Origin: Tubulanus polymorphus | Taxonomy: Eukaryota; Nemertea; Palaeonemertea; Tubulaniformes; Tubulanidae | Direction of reading: 5' to 3' | Assembly (NCBI RefSeq): GCF_964204645.1 | Contig: NC_134027.1 | Coordinates: 18,030,485 to 18,094,484, forward strand | DNA: 64,000 nucleotides | Part shown: positions 46,131 to 56,219 of the stretch, in pieces | How positions within the stretch are numbered: position 1 is the first letter of the stretch | Layout of the letters: each line of letters starts with the position of its first letter | The notes under the pieces: model-generated | Databases searched by the model: none | Told to the model about the DNA's origin: nothing | What the model saw: only the letters and a program-made list of their open reading frames with translations | Program-made: the position numbers and the translations under genes

Positions 46131-46190
46131 ATATATGTGTTTATGAAATAATATTTCCACCAGTCGTTTCATTGAATTTATTTTCAGTTG

Positions 46191-46522
46191 AGGATTTATT
46201 ATCGAGGATCCGAAATGACTTATCTGGACAGTTATAATTACTGCTCCTAATAGATAGACAATAGTAGTGATATATTAAATCCTAATTTAAATAAAATATA
46301 ATAAAAAAACAATAACTTCAACTGGCTAGTGAATTCTATTATATTTTTTTAATATATCTTTTCAAAAAAGAATACTTTATATTTTGAATAGATTCAAATA
46401 GAAATTCTTTAAATTCAAATAGCTAGTATCAGTAGTCAATACTAGAATTCTTTAACTTTAACTATCTAGTATCATTTGAAGAATACTTATAATATTTTTC
46501 TTATTAAATTTCTCTAATATAA
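46191..46522 (+). promoter_or_regulatory. AT-rich leader before the + strand block (copy 3)
   Basis: Counterpart of 3,613-3,914: GATCCGAAATGACTTATCTG, then AT-rich DNA with AATACTAGAATTC and CTAGTATCA words, ending TCTCTAATATAAATG. No gene. Confidence 0.4.
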
Positions 46523-47086
46523 ATGTCAAAGAAATCTAATAAGAATAGTATTGATATTGAAAAAACATTAGATGATTTAGGTATTAGTGATAATAAGGAT
46601 GCAGTTGTTTCTAATTCTATTCAAGTTAATAACAATATTGATTATGAATACTATTTATATTGTAAACACCATCTTGAACTATTGATTGCCGGTGGAAAAA
46701 CTAAAGAGTTTTTAAATAGAATTATTACTTTTCAAGAATTAGATGCTATGAAACCAGATAAAGTAATAAAATATTTTAAGATTTATGAAGAGGCAAGATT
46801 AGCCCGAATGAATGATTCTATTTCAGATGGTATTGTCAAATGTTATTCTAAGTTATGTAACCAGTTAATACCAATTAATGATGAAAATAAATTATATAGT
46901 GATTTGAAAAATGACTATTTAGTTATGACTGAATTACAAAAATGGGTTGGTTATGCTTCACTTCAATTAGGATCGGTTATGACATTAATTTCTACTGGTG
47001 TCATTACATTTTCGAATATCAAGCCTATGGAATATAAATCAGGTAAGAACGAAACAGATGACGCTGTACTACAACCAAACGTCTAA
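46523..47086 (+). CDS. Conserved Polinton protein of unknown function, one TM, 187 aa (copy 3)
   Basis: Open from ATG 46,523 (TATAAATGTC). Charged N-terminus, NNIDYEYYLYCKHHLELLIA, KPDKVIKYFKIYEEARLARM, then a hydrophobic segment LQLGSVMTLISTGVITFSNI near residues 145-165 and a polar tail. Relative to copy 1 the tail is shortened by about 15 residues by a TAA after QPNV. A membrane protein of unknown role; it precedes the small basic gene and integrase in every copy. Confidence 0.65.
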   Translation: MSKKSNKNSIDIEKTLDDLGISDNKDAVVSNSIQVNNNIDYEYYLYCKHHLELLIAGGKTKEFLNRIITFQELDAMKPDKVIKYFKIYEEARLARMNDSISDGIVKCYSKLCNQLIPINDENKLYSDLKNDYLVMTELQKWVGYASLQLGSVMTLISTGVITFSNIKPMEYKSGKNETDDAVLQPNV

Positions 47087-47124
47087 ACAGAAAATGAATC
47101 AGAACAAAAAATTAACTAAAATAA

Positions 47125-47523
47125 ATGAGTGATGGCGTTAAGAAAAAGCCTAGATCCGAGAAACAAATTAAATGGGCAAGAGAATTAGGTAAAAGATCTG
47201 TAGAATTAAAAAAAGCTAAGAAAAAGAAATTAACTGATTTAAATGAATCACAGACTTTATCTGATATTGATTCAAATAATAATCCATCTGATTCTTCGAA
47301 TGCTGGAAGTAATTATAAATTACATATTACAATTGGATAAGTAACAGTTATTATATTATCCGGTGTAATATATAAATCAAAATTCAAATCTGATGATAAA
47401 GATGATTCCAATGATGATCGGAAACTTAGTTATCCGTGTACAGACAATAAACCTATCATACCAGAAAATAAGTCAAATCATAAAACCATTGAAACTAAAT
47501 CTAAATTATTATTAATGGATTAA
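47125..47523 (+). pseudogene. Small basic TM protein (copy 3, nonsense)
   Basis: Lys-rich N-terminus (VKKKPRSEKQIKWARELGKR). A TAA at 47,338-47,340 lies inside the TM segment. The frame's remnant continues to LLLMD and stop at 47,523. A roughly 30-bp insertion near 47,415-47,447 (CGGAAACTTAGTTATCC) is not in copy 1 and loosely resembles the ATCCGAAATGACTTATCTGG word that follows HNH. Confidence 0.5.
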
Positions 47524-47529
47524 AATAAG

Positions 47530-48698
47530 ATGAAAAAAAAGAACAATATTTAAGAGATTTATGTTATAACCCAGAAAGTGAAGTATCATATTCTAGCGTT
47601 TCAGAATTATGGAATAAAATTAAATCTGATAATGAAAATGGCGCCATACGGCACCCACACGGTGATATAAAATATAGTGAGTTAAAATTATGGTTACAAA
47701 ATCAACCAACATATCAAATCCACAAGAAAATGGATAAAACTTATTTTACAAGAAAAGTTATGGTTTCATATATCGATCAACAATGGCAAGCAGATTTAAT
47801 TGACATGAAGAACTTAGAAGAACACAACAAAGGATATTTCTGGATACTGAATGTTATAGACATATTCAGTAGATACGCATGGTCAATTCCAATCAAAAAT
47901 AAAACTGGAATAGAAGTGACAAATGCTTTTAAATCAATATTTAAAGAAGCTATTCCAGATAAGATACAATTTGATGAAGGTAAGGAATTTTATAACAAAC
48001 ATTTCAAAAAACTATTATCTGATAACGATGTAGATTATTTTTCAACACATTCAGATAAAAAAGCATCTATTATAGAAAGATTTAATAAAACATTGAAAAC
48101 TAGAATGTGGAAATATTTTACTGCTAATGAAACATATAAATATATCGATGTGTTAGATGATTTAGTGAAAGGTTATTATAATTCTAAACATAGTTCTTTA
48201 AATATTAAACCTATACAAGCTAGAAAAGAAGATAATTCAGAAATAGTTTGGAATAATTTATATGGAGCATTTGTTAGAAAAGAAGATAATTCAGAAATAG
48301 TTTGGAATAATTTATATGGAGCATTTGTTACACATGATTTCGGTGAACCTAAATTTAAAATTGGACAACACGTAAGAATATCTAAATATAGAAAAACATT
48401 TTATGAAGGTTATACTCCAAATTTTACTGAAGAAATATTCAAGATTAAAAAGATAGTATTAACTAAACCATTTGTTTATAAACTAGAAGATCTAAAAGAT
48501 GAAGAAATATTAGGTTATTTCTATGAACAAGAATTATCACTTGTACCAAATCCAGATGAAATAGAATACAAAATAGAAAAAGTATTGAAAACAAAAACTC
48601 TTAAAGGAAAAAAGTATTCTTTGGTGAAATATAAAGGATACGATGATAAATTTAATGAATGGATTTTATCTAGTAAAATTAAAAGAATAAATGAATAA
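47530..48698 (+). CDS. Integrase with chromodomain (copy 3; N-terminal frameshift)
   Basis: From 47,730 the frame is open for 322 codons, with core motifs WQADLIDM, IQFDEGKEF and ASIIERFNKTLKTRMW, and a C-terminal chromodomain (VKYKGYDDKFNEWI). Upstream, the A run after ATG (47,530) is longer than in copy 1 and shifts the frame, so the first ~65 residues are out of frame. Two further oddities are a 30-bp in-frame insertion at 47,640-47,669 (GAIRHPHGDI) and a perfect 54-bp tandem duplication at 48,222-48,329 encoding RKEDNSEIVWNNLYGAFV twice. Start at 47,730 (ATGGATAAAAC) would give a shortened protein keeping the whole catalytic core. Confidence 0.85.
47640..47669 (+). repeat. In-frame mini-insertion encoding GAIRHPHGDI (site 2)
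   Basis: GGCGCCATACGGCACCCACA followed by CGGTGATATA, placed between NEN and KYSEL codons of the integrase. Copies 1 and 2 lack it at this site. It is the same word as the - strand of 7,171-7,200. Confidence 0.8.
48222..48329 (+). repeat. Perfect 54-bp in-frame tandem duplication in the integrase
   Basis: Two identical 54-bp units (48,222-48,275 and 48,276-48,329), each coding RKEDNSEIVWNNLYGAFV. Copies 1 and 2 have a single unit. It lies between the catalytic core and the C-terminal chromodomain. Confidence 0.95.
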
Positions 48699-49302
48699 AG
48701 ATTTATTTATATTTGAACCGCATAATATGTTAGTTACTGGTGTAACCAATTGTGGTAAAACACATTTCATATTAGATTTGTTAGAAACTATTTATAAGAA
48801 TCATTTTGATAATATAATATTATTCTGTCCTACTTATGAAATGAATAAAACATATAATAGAGATATAGTTAAGATAAAAAAGTTTATTATATTAGATCCT
48901 AAAACAGTAAAAGAAAATTTAGATAATTGTAAAAAAATAGCAATTGATACTTATAAAGGATCAAATACATTATTCATTATAGATGATTGCGCAAATTTAC
49001 ATGATTCAAAAGTGAGAGAAAGTGAGTTATGTTACTCAGCTTTCTCTGGGAGACATTTTGGGATAACAACATGGGTTTTAAATCAAAAATGTAATTCAAT
49101 TGTTAAAGAATTTAGGGAGAATATAAGATTACTGGTTTTATTTTATAACAAAGATAAAAAATCTATGCAACAATCATTGGAAGAAAATCAAATTATACCT
49201 ACTAAATTACATGATGAATATATGAATAAATTAAAGAATAATAAAGGTTCAAAATTATTACTGAGATTACAATTTCCATATGAATATAAGTTTATAAAAT
49301 AA
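48691..49302 (+). CDS. A32/FtsK-HerA-type genome-packaging ATPase (copy 3)
   Basis: 203 codons, intact. Walker A GVTNCGKT (17-24), Walker B LFIIDD (94-99), a sensor-like TTWVLNQK segment and arginine-rich EFRENIRLLVLFYNK follow in the expected order. The small size is typical for Polinton and poxvirus-A32-like packaging ATPases. The start overlaps the integrase stop (AATAAATGAATAA), suggesting coupled expression or compact promoters. It is the only intact ATPase of the three copies. Confidence 0.9.
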   Translation: MNKDLFIFEPHNMLVTGVTNCGKTHFILDLLETIYKNHFDNIILFCPTYEMNKTYNRDIVKIKKFIILDPKTVKENLDNCKKIAIDTYKGSNTLFIIDDCANLHDSKVRESELCYSAFSGRHFGITTWVLNQKCNSIVKEFRENIRLLVLFYNKDKKSMQQSLEENQIIPTKLHDEYMNKLKNNKGSKLLLRLQFPYEYKFIK

Positions 49303-49658
49303 CTATTTATATATCTATCTATCTAATACGTATTAAATAAGTATTAGATACGTATTAAATACATTAATACTTAAAACCCCATTTTTAAAATAAATATTAT
49401 TCATATAATTTTCAACCAATTTATTTTTATTTTTTTCAACTAATATATGAATAAGTTTGAAAATAATAAAGGTTATTTATTATTACTGATGTTTCAATAT
49501 AAATTTAAAAAAGAAATATAATTTAAGGTATTTTCAAATAATATGTATTAAATACGTATTAGATACGTATTAGATATGTATTAAATACGTATTAGATACC
49601 TTAATACTTAAAACCCCCTTTTTTATTTACTATTATTTTATACAATTTTCAACCTTTA
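49303..49658. repeat. Convergent intergenic region of copy 3
   Basis: ATACGTATTAAATAC-type short repeats, two AAAACCCC(C)-TTTTT words, and a decayed ATPase-tail duplicate (ATGAATAAGTTTGAAAATAA from 49,447). It matches 6,562-6,956. Confidence 0.75.
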
Positions 49659-50504
49659 TTACTTTTTGAGTGTTAGATAATCACTTTCTGAATCACTTTC
49701 ACTATCAGACACTAACAATTTATTCAAATGCTCTACCGTATCTTCATAAATAATTGGTTTATTGATATACTTATTAGTCATCTCAACTATATCTTTATTT
49801 TCTGATTTAAGTTTCATAGAATCTTTATTATAAATGCGCTTTCCTGTATTTTCATTATTATCTTTATTAGTGTTTGCTCCTAATATTTCATTTACAATGT
49901 TTGATTCTAATTTAATAGCATCGGTTAAATCTAATTCATCTTTATTAGGTGTTGCTAATAATAAATCTTCATATAATTCTTTACCATTTACTTTTTGATT
50001 TGAAACAAACTTTGTAACATATCTAAATGGGTGTTCTATAAATTCTTTTAAACCAACACGTTCTATAACATTAGTAATATGTGAATTTGTATTCATATGA
50101 TTATTCCAATTTGATGGAGCGTTTGAAAATTCACCTTTACAATAATCACAATAATTTCTATTTTCACTAACATTTAATATTATTGCATTATTAGATGTAG
50201 AAGGTATTGCATTATTAGATGTAGAAGGTATTACATTATTAGATGTAGAAGGTATTACATTATTAGATGTAGAAGGTATTACATTATTAGATGTAGAAGG
50301 TATTACATTATTATCAATTACATTACTTAAATTATCAACAACTTCACTTTTATTATTATCGATTTCTATTAGTTTAGTTTTATAAATTTTGAAAATAGGA
50401 TCAAATATCAAAGCTATATTACAAGGTATTACATAATATAAACCATCATTATTTTCATGTGTATCGATGTATGGAATATGTTTATATACTTGACCTCCTT
50501 CCAT
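49659..50504 (-). CDS. C2H2 zinc-finger protein with octapeptide repeats (copy 3)
   Basis: 281 codons, intact. Six NNVIPSTS units at about residues 62-110, then YCDYCKGEF...NNHMNTNSH, then an acidic Asn-rich tail ending SESDSESDYLTLKK. Repeat number and sequence differ from copy 1 (PTTS units there), the usual behaviour of coding minisatellites. The start is TAATAAATGG. Function unknown; nucleic-acid binding is plausible. Confidence 0.65.
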   Translation of the reverse strand: MEGGQVYKHIPYIDTHENNDGLYYVIPCNIALIFDPIFKIYKTKLIEIDNNKSEVVDNLSNVIDNNVIPSTSNNVIPSTSNNVIPSTSNNVIPSTSNNAIPSTSNNAIILNVSENRNYCDYCKGEFSNAPSNWNNHMNTNSHITNVIERVGLKEFIEHPFRYVTKFVSNQKVNGKELYEDLLLATPNKDELDLTDAIKLESNIVNEILGANTNKDNNENTGKRIYNKDSMKLKSENKDIVEMTNKYINKPIIYEDTVEHLNKLLVSDSESDSESDYLTLKK

Positions 50505-50536
50505 TTATTATATAAATTTTTATTAAAGTTAAAATT

Positions 50537-51784
50537 TTAATACATAACACTATTTAATTGAGAATTTACAATATTTAATTGCGCGTCAGATATAATATAA
50601 ATGTGCATTTTGAAATTTTTGATTCCTTTATTCTTTGTCATGAATAATTGTATTCAATCTTTAGTGTTTTGTAATTTTTTCCCAGAACCATGTAATGAAT
50701 TATCCTCTGTTGTTCTAAAATCTAACCATAATGCATATTTATTACCGGTATGATAATCAATTTGATTAATGTTACAATTTTCAGATGATTTTACTTTTTC
50801 ATTCATAAAATGTTTTCTAATTTCTGGCCATTGATCTATCATTCTCATTCCTTGACAAAATATTTTATTTGCTATTCCTTCGATAGTTATTTCTACTTTT
50901 GTTATTTCAGGATTATAATAATTATCAACATTTATTGCGCCATTAGTATATGTTGCAATGGTAAAAAATATTAATATACCTTTAATAGATCTTCTTGGGA
51001 AGTTAATATTCTCATTAATAATTTCATCATTTGCATTAATAGTTACAGTTTTAAATTTATCAATATAATCATATAATAATGAAAATCCTTGATTGTATTG
51101 AGTTTGAATGATACTTGAAATATTTTCATCAATTACTGTATCATATTCTAAACATATATTCGATAATTTATAACTCATATCTTTATTAACGCTAGATATT
51201 ACAATTTCATTTACAGGAGCAAATGTTATTTCGAATATAACGTCTTCTTGAATTGCGTATTTATATAAGGATGCATTCTTACTTATCAATTCAAAGTCTA
51301 ATGGAATTTTATATTTGCTTCCATATATACATTTTATCAATTTATCTACAGCATTAGTTAATATTGCGCTATTAGCTTCTGATCTTAATTCATTTTGGTT
51401 TTCTGATTGGATGCCTTGAAATATCATATTATTTCTATTTTCTTTAGTTAATCATAAATCTTTATAATGCATAAATAAATTATAATCATCTAATGAGAAA
51501 ACTGTTTCTGGACCAATCTTTATAGTTAATTTTTTAATCAAATATCTTCCAACATTATCAACAACATAATTATTATTATTACCGATTACTTTTATATCGG
51601 CTGATAAATAAATACTATTTGGAACATAAAAAGTATTTTGTGTTAATCGAGGAATTCTAACATATAAAGTTTCATCGGGATTAATATTGGAAGGGTTATG
51701 AGTAATTATATGATGTGATCTTTCTGCTTTAATAGCATTAGATATTCTATGATTCTTAGAAGGATTGATATAACTCCCACTCAT
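50537..51784 (-). pseudogene. Major capsid protein, double jelly-roll type (copy 3, two nonsense codons)
   Basis: Same length as copy 1 (about 415 codons) from ATG 51,784 in TTAAATAAATG. The W codon of KDLWLTKEN is TGA (about 51,450) and a G codon after QNTKD is TGA (about 50,660). Otherwise the frame is open and the protein is very similar to copy 1. Two isolated nonsense changes in a conserved gene suggest the copy decayed after, or shortly before, insertion. Confidence 0.8.
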
Positions 51785-51825
51785 TTATTTAACAAAAAAA
51801 ATTAATCATTTATTTTTGATCATGT

Positions 51826-52631
51826 TTACTTGATATTTTTTGATATCATGTTTACTAACCCAAAAATAATAGCACTTACAACTGTAATTAAAAATAAAAT
51901 AATATGTTCAGCAGCAAAGTTAATAATGTTTCCTGCAGATTTCAATATAAAACCAACAATTGATGCAATAATTCCTGGTAATGCTGCAGCAGATTTTTTA
52001 GATAGTTCCCATAAATATTTTGCTAATTTCTTTAAACCATCTTTAACTTTATCTTGTATAGAATTATTATTATCTGGGGGTTTATCCGGTTTATTGGGAG
52101 TAGGAGTAGATTTCAAAGCATTTGATATTGCTAAACCAATTGTTGTAAATAACATAGTTACAGCTGTTAGAATTGAAAGAATTGTTATTCCTTCTAATTT
52201 AAATAATAACTTTATTCTATCTTTCAATGATATTTTAGAATCTGGTTTTATCAACAAATCTTTAAAAATAACTTTTAATTTTTTAATAATGTATCTCTTT
52301 CTTTTTCCTGTAATTCTTTGTTATATTTTAAATCATCTATTTCTTTTTCTAAAGCTAACTTTCTGCTTTCATAATCAGCTTCCTCGATTAATTGAAGATC
52401 TCTATTTAATTCTAATTGTTTTAATTCTTCATTTGCATTAGTTAATTCTTTTTCTAACATGGTTATTTTAGAAAATCTCATCTTAATATTAGCAATTTCA
52501 CCAGCTGATTCTTGCATACCTTTAATTTCTCTACGTGCTTGTTCAGGAAATGCTTCTAATTCATCATCAGTTAAATCAAGTAATCCTTTTTCTAGTAAAG
52601 ATTGTATTCGATTTATTCCAGTACTATTCAT
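51826..52631 (-). pseudogene. Coiled-coil plus hydrophobic C-terminus protein (copy 3, frameshifted)
   Basis: The N-terminal 118 codons (ATG 52,631, coiled coil) end at a stop at 52,275. The C-terminal TM part (51,826-52,257) is in another frame. A 25-bp segment present in copy 1 is missing at the joint. The final codons also differ because TTGATATCATGTTTACT is duplicated near 51,830-51,850. Confidence 0.6.
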
Positions 52632-52667
52632 CTCTTCTTCTGAATCTCTTAATCTATCAATTTGTTT

Positions 52668-53372
52668 TTATAATACTAATTGTAATTGACTTGAATCATT
52701 ATCAATTTGTTGAATATCTCTTCTCGATGTTTCGGGTGTTGAAGATCTTAATTTATCTAATCGATCTCTATTCTCTTCCATTTCCGTTTTTGAATTTTTA
52801 TCGATTGTTTCAAATAAGTAATCAATTTTTTGACTAAATACTCTTATATTATCATCTCTTTCTTCTTGTGTAACATCAGTTATTTCATTACTAATACTTA
52901 TTCTCTTAATTCTAGATGTTTCTAAATTTCTCAAAGTTGATTCCGCTAATATTTTATTTAGTTTTGTCTTTTGATTAGTGATATCAATATAATAATCACC
53001 ATCCAAACGATAATAATATTTACCTTTAAAAAGTTTTAATTTTTGTACTTAAAGTCTGGCGCCTCTATCATTTATATTATATCCAGATTCTTTAAATACA
53101 CGTTGAAAATCATACATAAAATCAATATTTTCAAGATCTTCCTTTGATAAACCTTGATTTTCATTTTCAGGATTTATTCTCGATCTAGTTCTTCTATCAA
53201 ATTCATCTGTTGATGGGGCTTTAGAACCACTATCTGCTAAATTAGAATTATATGCTGATTCATTACCATCATCAATATTAGTTTCTGCATCATTATAATC
53301 ATCATCAATATATCCTTCATTATTATTTCCCATGCCTTCCATTTCATAATCTTCTCCACCTTCTACTGCCAT
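52668..53372 (-). pseudogene. Variable Polinton protein, version B (copy 3, one stop)
   Basis: From ATG 53,372 the first 107 codons are very acidic (MAVEGGEDYEMEGMGNNNEG), stopping at TAA 53,049-53,051. The same frame continues to 52,668 and ends with the tail shared with copy 1 (LDKLRSSTPETSRRD, QLQLVL). The first ~185 residues are unrelated to copy 1 version A. The stop may be a single-base change. Confidence 0.55.
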
Positions 53373-53388
53373 TTACATAATAAAAAAA

Positions 53389-54705
53389 TTAAAATTTAAA
53401 ATATAATATTCCTCCGATTACAATTCCTATACAAGTTATAGCTAATTTAGTATTTTCATGGGATTTATTATCATCATTTAGTTTAATTATATCATGTTGA
53501 ATAATATCAGTTTTTATATTTTCTGTAGTATTGTTATCTCTTATTTTAAAATCATTATTTAATTTAATATTCTTAGTTTTAATTTCTGTTGATTGAATGT
53601 GTTTTTTATTTTTTTCACCTTCCATTAATTTTGGAGCAGTAATAATCTTTTTATTTATATCATTCAATCCAAATGAATTATTTATTGTTGCAGTTTTAAT
53701 AAGATTATTATAACCAATTATATTTCCCATCTTTAGTACTAAATCATTAGAAATAATTAATGGATTAGGGCCTATACAATAATTTAGTCTAATATGTGAT
53801 TTATCTAAATAATTTTGATATCTTACAATGTTTTCTGCAATCGATCTATTTTTATCATTATGAATGGAATCTTCAAATAATACTTTAAACTGTTTCTGCG
53901 CATCGAATGAAGTGTTATCATTTCCAATTATTGGGGATCTTGTTTCAACTTGCGCACCTAAAATACATATCAAATAAGTACTAATAGATTGATTTATTCT
54001 TTGTATTCCAGCTTTAGTAAAACCTTCACTATTTTCTAAAATGAAATTAACCCAACGATTATTGTTTTGTTGTATATTATTATAATATTTTGGTAATTCA
54101 TTCCAATTTAGTGTTCTTATATCTGAATTTGTCATTATTTTTCCAAATTCTTTAGTATATAATATTCCTAATCCACCCATTGTTCCAATTTTTGCTCTAA
54201 AATCTTTATTTGAATTAATATTAAATTCATTACATATTTTATAAAACTTAGAAAAATTAATATTATTATTCAATTCTTTAAAATATTTTGAACCTGGTAA
54301 AGGACATTCTAATTCATCTAATATTAATTTTATTTGAAAATAAGTATGAAATCTAAAAAGTGATAACATCAATGGTAAACTTGGTTTGTTTAAATGATCA
54401 TTCCAACTAATTCCACATCCTGTTGTTGCGCAATAAACAGCAAAATTTAATTGGTTCTGCCAATACTTCATATTAGATTTTAATAACCATTGTTTTGCCT
54501 CATTTAAATTTTTGAAATTAATTGTATACACATGAAATATATTTTCCATCTTTACATGAAAATTATTACTTTCAGTTACATAAATATATAAATCAATTAA
54601 TGAATTTAAAACTTCATTTCTATATGTAATATCTTTATTAAAATCTATTGCTGGAATATTATATTTAATTGATTTATTATATTGGAAAGCTTTTGGAAAC
54701 CCCAT
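53389..54705 (-). CDS. Large conserved Polinton protein with C-terminal TM, 438 aa (copy 3)
   Basis: Intact. Blocks: WLLKSNMKYWQNQLNFAVYC, ATTGCGISWNDHL, SLFRFHTYFQIKLILDELEC, PLPGSKYFKELN, WVNFILENSEGFTKAGIQRI, SFDAQKQFKVLFEDSI and IGYNNLIKTATIN, then a polar Asn/Lys linker and a TM anchor (LAITCIGIVIGGILYF). I recognise these blocks from Polintons of other invertebrates but know no assigned function. A virion protein is the likeliest guess from its place among the capsid genes. Confidence 0.7.
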   Translation of the reverse strand: MGFPKAFQYNKSIKYNIPAIDFNKDITYRNEVLNSLIDLYIYVTESNNFHVKMENIFHVYTINFKNLNEAKQWLLKSNMKYWQNQLNFAVYCATTGCGISWNDHLNKPSLPLMLSLFRFHTYFQIKLILDELECPLPGSKYFKELNNNINFSKFYKICNEFNINSNKDFRAKIGTMGGLGILYTKEFGKIMTNSDIRTLNWNELPKYYNNIQQNNNRWVNFILENSEGFTKAGIQRINQSISTYLICILGAQVETRSPIIGNDNTSFDAQKQFKVLFEDSIHNDKNRSIAENIVRYQNYLDKSHIRLNYCIGPNPLIISNDLVLKMGNIIGYNNLIKTATINNSFGLNDINKKIITAPKLMEGEKNKKHIQSTEIKTKNIKLNNDFKIRDNNTTENIKTDIIQHDIIKLNDDNKSHENTKLAITCIGIVIGGILYFKF

Positions 54706-54721
54706 TTATATAATTAAAAAA

Positions 54722-55156
54722 TTAATAATTAACTAATTCTTTTAATAATTTATCTTGTTCTTCAACTGTTATATGACCATTTAAACTTATTATATAGTCT
54801 AGTGTATTCTTCAATTTATTAATTTCTTTTATATTAGTTTTAATTTTTTCTTTATTACTTTTTATATTTAATTTTGAACTTATACCAGTTAAAACACTTG
54901 AACTTAATCCTAATACACCAATTGATATAGCTAAAGGTGTTAATGGACTGAATATTGCTAGAAATGTTATTACAGAACTAATTGTAACCGAACCACTTAT
55001 AATCAAATAATATATAATCTTACTTTTTAAATATTTTTTCTTTTTTATCTTTAAGTCACTTTCAAATTCTAATATTTGTTTTTCTAAATACATTTTTAAT
55101 TTAGTTTTATTTATATCATGAGGAATAATATCAATATTATCAACTTTATCTTCCAT
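54722..55156 (-). CDS. Two-TM membrane protein of unknown function, 144 aa (copy 3)
   Basis: Identical in sequence to 11,966-12,400: charged head, two adjacent hydrophobic helices at about residues 48-90, Lys-rich tail. The 16-bp gap to the next gene and the TAAATAAATGG start are also identical, part of the near-identical tract between copies 1 and 3. Confidence 0.7.
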   Translation of the reverse strand: MEDKVDNIDIIPHDINKTKLKMYLEKQILEFESDLKIKKKKYLKSKIIYYLIISGSVTISSVITFLAIFSPLTPLAISIGVLGLSSSVLTGISSKLNIKSNKEKIKTNIKEINKLKNTLDYIISLNGHITVEEQDKLLKELVNY

Positions 55157-55177
55157 TTATTTAGCAAAAAAAAAATA

Positions 55178-55600
55178 CTAATTAGTAAATTTATATGCTA
55201 CAAATATAACAATAACTGTTCCACCTAAAATCCAAATTATTTCATATTTCTGTTGTTCTTTACTTGGGGTATAATAATCTGATAAATTAGGTTTGTATAG
55301 ATGTAATTTTTCTTTATTGGTTACCGCGTTATATAAACTCATTGCATCATCAACTGATTGAAAATCTCTATGTGAAATCTTCTGATCATATAATTCATTG
55401 TTAATATAATCCATATAGTTTTGCCTCTTTTCTCTATATTCTTCCGCAGCTTTATTATATTTTCCTAATGCTAAGTTATGTCTTTTTTGTTCTGTTAATG
55501 ATCCATTTTTATCAATATGTTTAAATAAATAACCGCCACCAGTAAATGCTAAAGCGTTAACAATTGCCAATCCTATAATAGTTATAACTGCAGAAGCCAT
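55178..55600 (-). CDS. Small conserved Polinton protein, 140 aa (copy 3)
   Basis: Identical to 12,422-12,844. N-terminal hydrophobic segment, basic helix with Arg/Lys/Tyr, FQSVDDAMSLYNAVT, LSDYYTPSKEQ, and a C-terminal TM. Membrane-linked virion protein by context; no named family. Confidence 0.65.
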   Translation of the reverse strand: MASAVITIIGLAIVNALAFTGGGYLFKHIDKNGSLTEQKRHNLALGKYNKAAEEYREKRQNYMDYINNELYDQKISHRDFQSVDDAMSLYNAVTNKEKLHLYKPNLSDYYTPSKEQQKYEIIWILGGTVIVIFVAYKFTN

Positions 55601-55624
55601 TTATTTAGTAAAATAATTACGCAT

Positions 55625-55846
55625 TTATATGGGAGGAATATATTTTTGTTTTTCCAAATAATCAATAGTTAAATTAGATAAAGTAACTGCTAATGTTAAT
55701 TTTAAAATATCATTTATATCAAATCTATCAACATTAACACTTCCCATTTTAAATACTTTTTTTAATACCATTGAATAACCAACAGTTCCAACTGATAGTA
55801 ACGCTCCATTATATAATCCAATTATTATCCACTTATTATCACTCAT
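55625..55846 (-). CDS. 73-residue TM protein (copy 3)
   Basis: Intact only in this copy. N-terminal TM (WIIIGLYNGALLSVGTVGYS), a second hydrophobic stretch (LKLTLAVTLSNLTIDYL) and the end YIPPI. The start codon directly follows the stop of the upstream 118-residue gene (TAAATG), the tightest junction in the element. Small proteins with this end are frequent in Polintons; role unknown. Confidence 0.65.
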   Translation of the reverse strand: MSDNKWIIIGLYNGALLSVGTVGYSMVLKKVFKMGSVNVDRFDINDILKLTLAVTLSNLTIDYLEKQKYIPPI

Positions 55847-56203
55847 TTATTTATCAAAAAAATTACTATCATCAAAATATTTAGTTAACTTATTTATGAT
55901 TAAATCAACATTTATTTCATTACTAGTTTCATTTGTATATATTTCAATTATTATTTTTTTAATATCATCGATGATAAAATCTTCATCTAATTCATAAAAT
56001 CTTAAAGATTCTCTAATTAAATTAGTAATCTTTTCTACATTTAAAGTTTCTTTATCTATTGTTGTTTCATATTCAAATGTTGTTTCATTAGAAAATTTAA
56101 TATTTTTGATATGTGTAATTACATCAGTAATGTTAAATTTCATTTCTTTCTCATGTTTAAAATCAAACCCAAAACATATACTCGGCCCAACAGTTATATT
56201 CAT
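55847..56203 (-). CDS. Small acidic conserved protein, 118 aa (copy 3)
   Basis: Identical to 13,090-13,446. MNITVGPSICFGFDFKH head, charged helical body, ending YFDDSNFFDK. No domain recognised. The head is the only part conserved in the diverged copy 2 version, so it is probably the functional core. Confidence 0.65.
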   Translation of the reverse strand: MNITVGPSICFGFDFKHEKEMKFNITDVITHIKNIKFSNETTFEYETTIDKETLNVEKITNLIRESLRFYELDEDFIIDDIKKIIIEIYTNETSNEINVDLIINKLTKYFDDSNFFDK

Positions 56204-56219
56204 TTATATAGTGAAAAAA

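Larger units (their letters stand above)
44130..46190 (+). other. Captured cassette: promoter/exon 1, short intron, ORF and hairpin satellite 3' region
   Basis: Absent from copy 1 and present in rearranged form next to copy 2. Order: an exon-1-like block (to 44,377) with GTAAGTAC donor, a 78-bp intron (44,378-44,455) ending CATCTTTTAG, a coding region 44,462-44,928, a tandem hairpin array to about 46,100, AATAAATATATG at 46,126, then return to Polinton sequence at 46,187. GC content is higher and codon use less extreme than in the viral-type genes, suggesting an outside origin. Confidence 0.6.

Noticed and set aside
45143-46237. A series of ~70-codon ORFs repeated every 267 bp
   Set aside because: They are the tandem hairpin satellite read in one frame; identity between them reflects the repeat, not protein selection.
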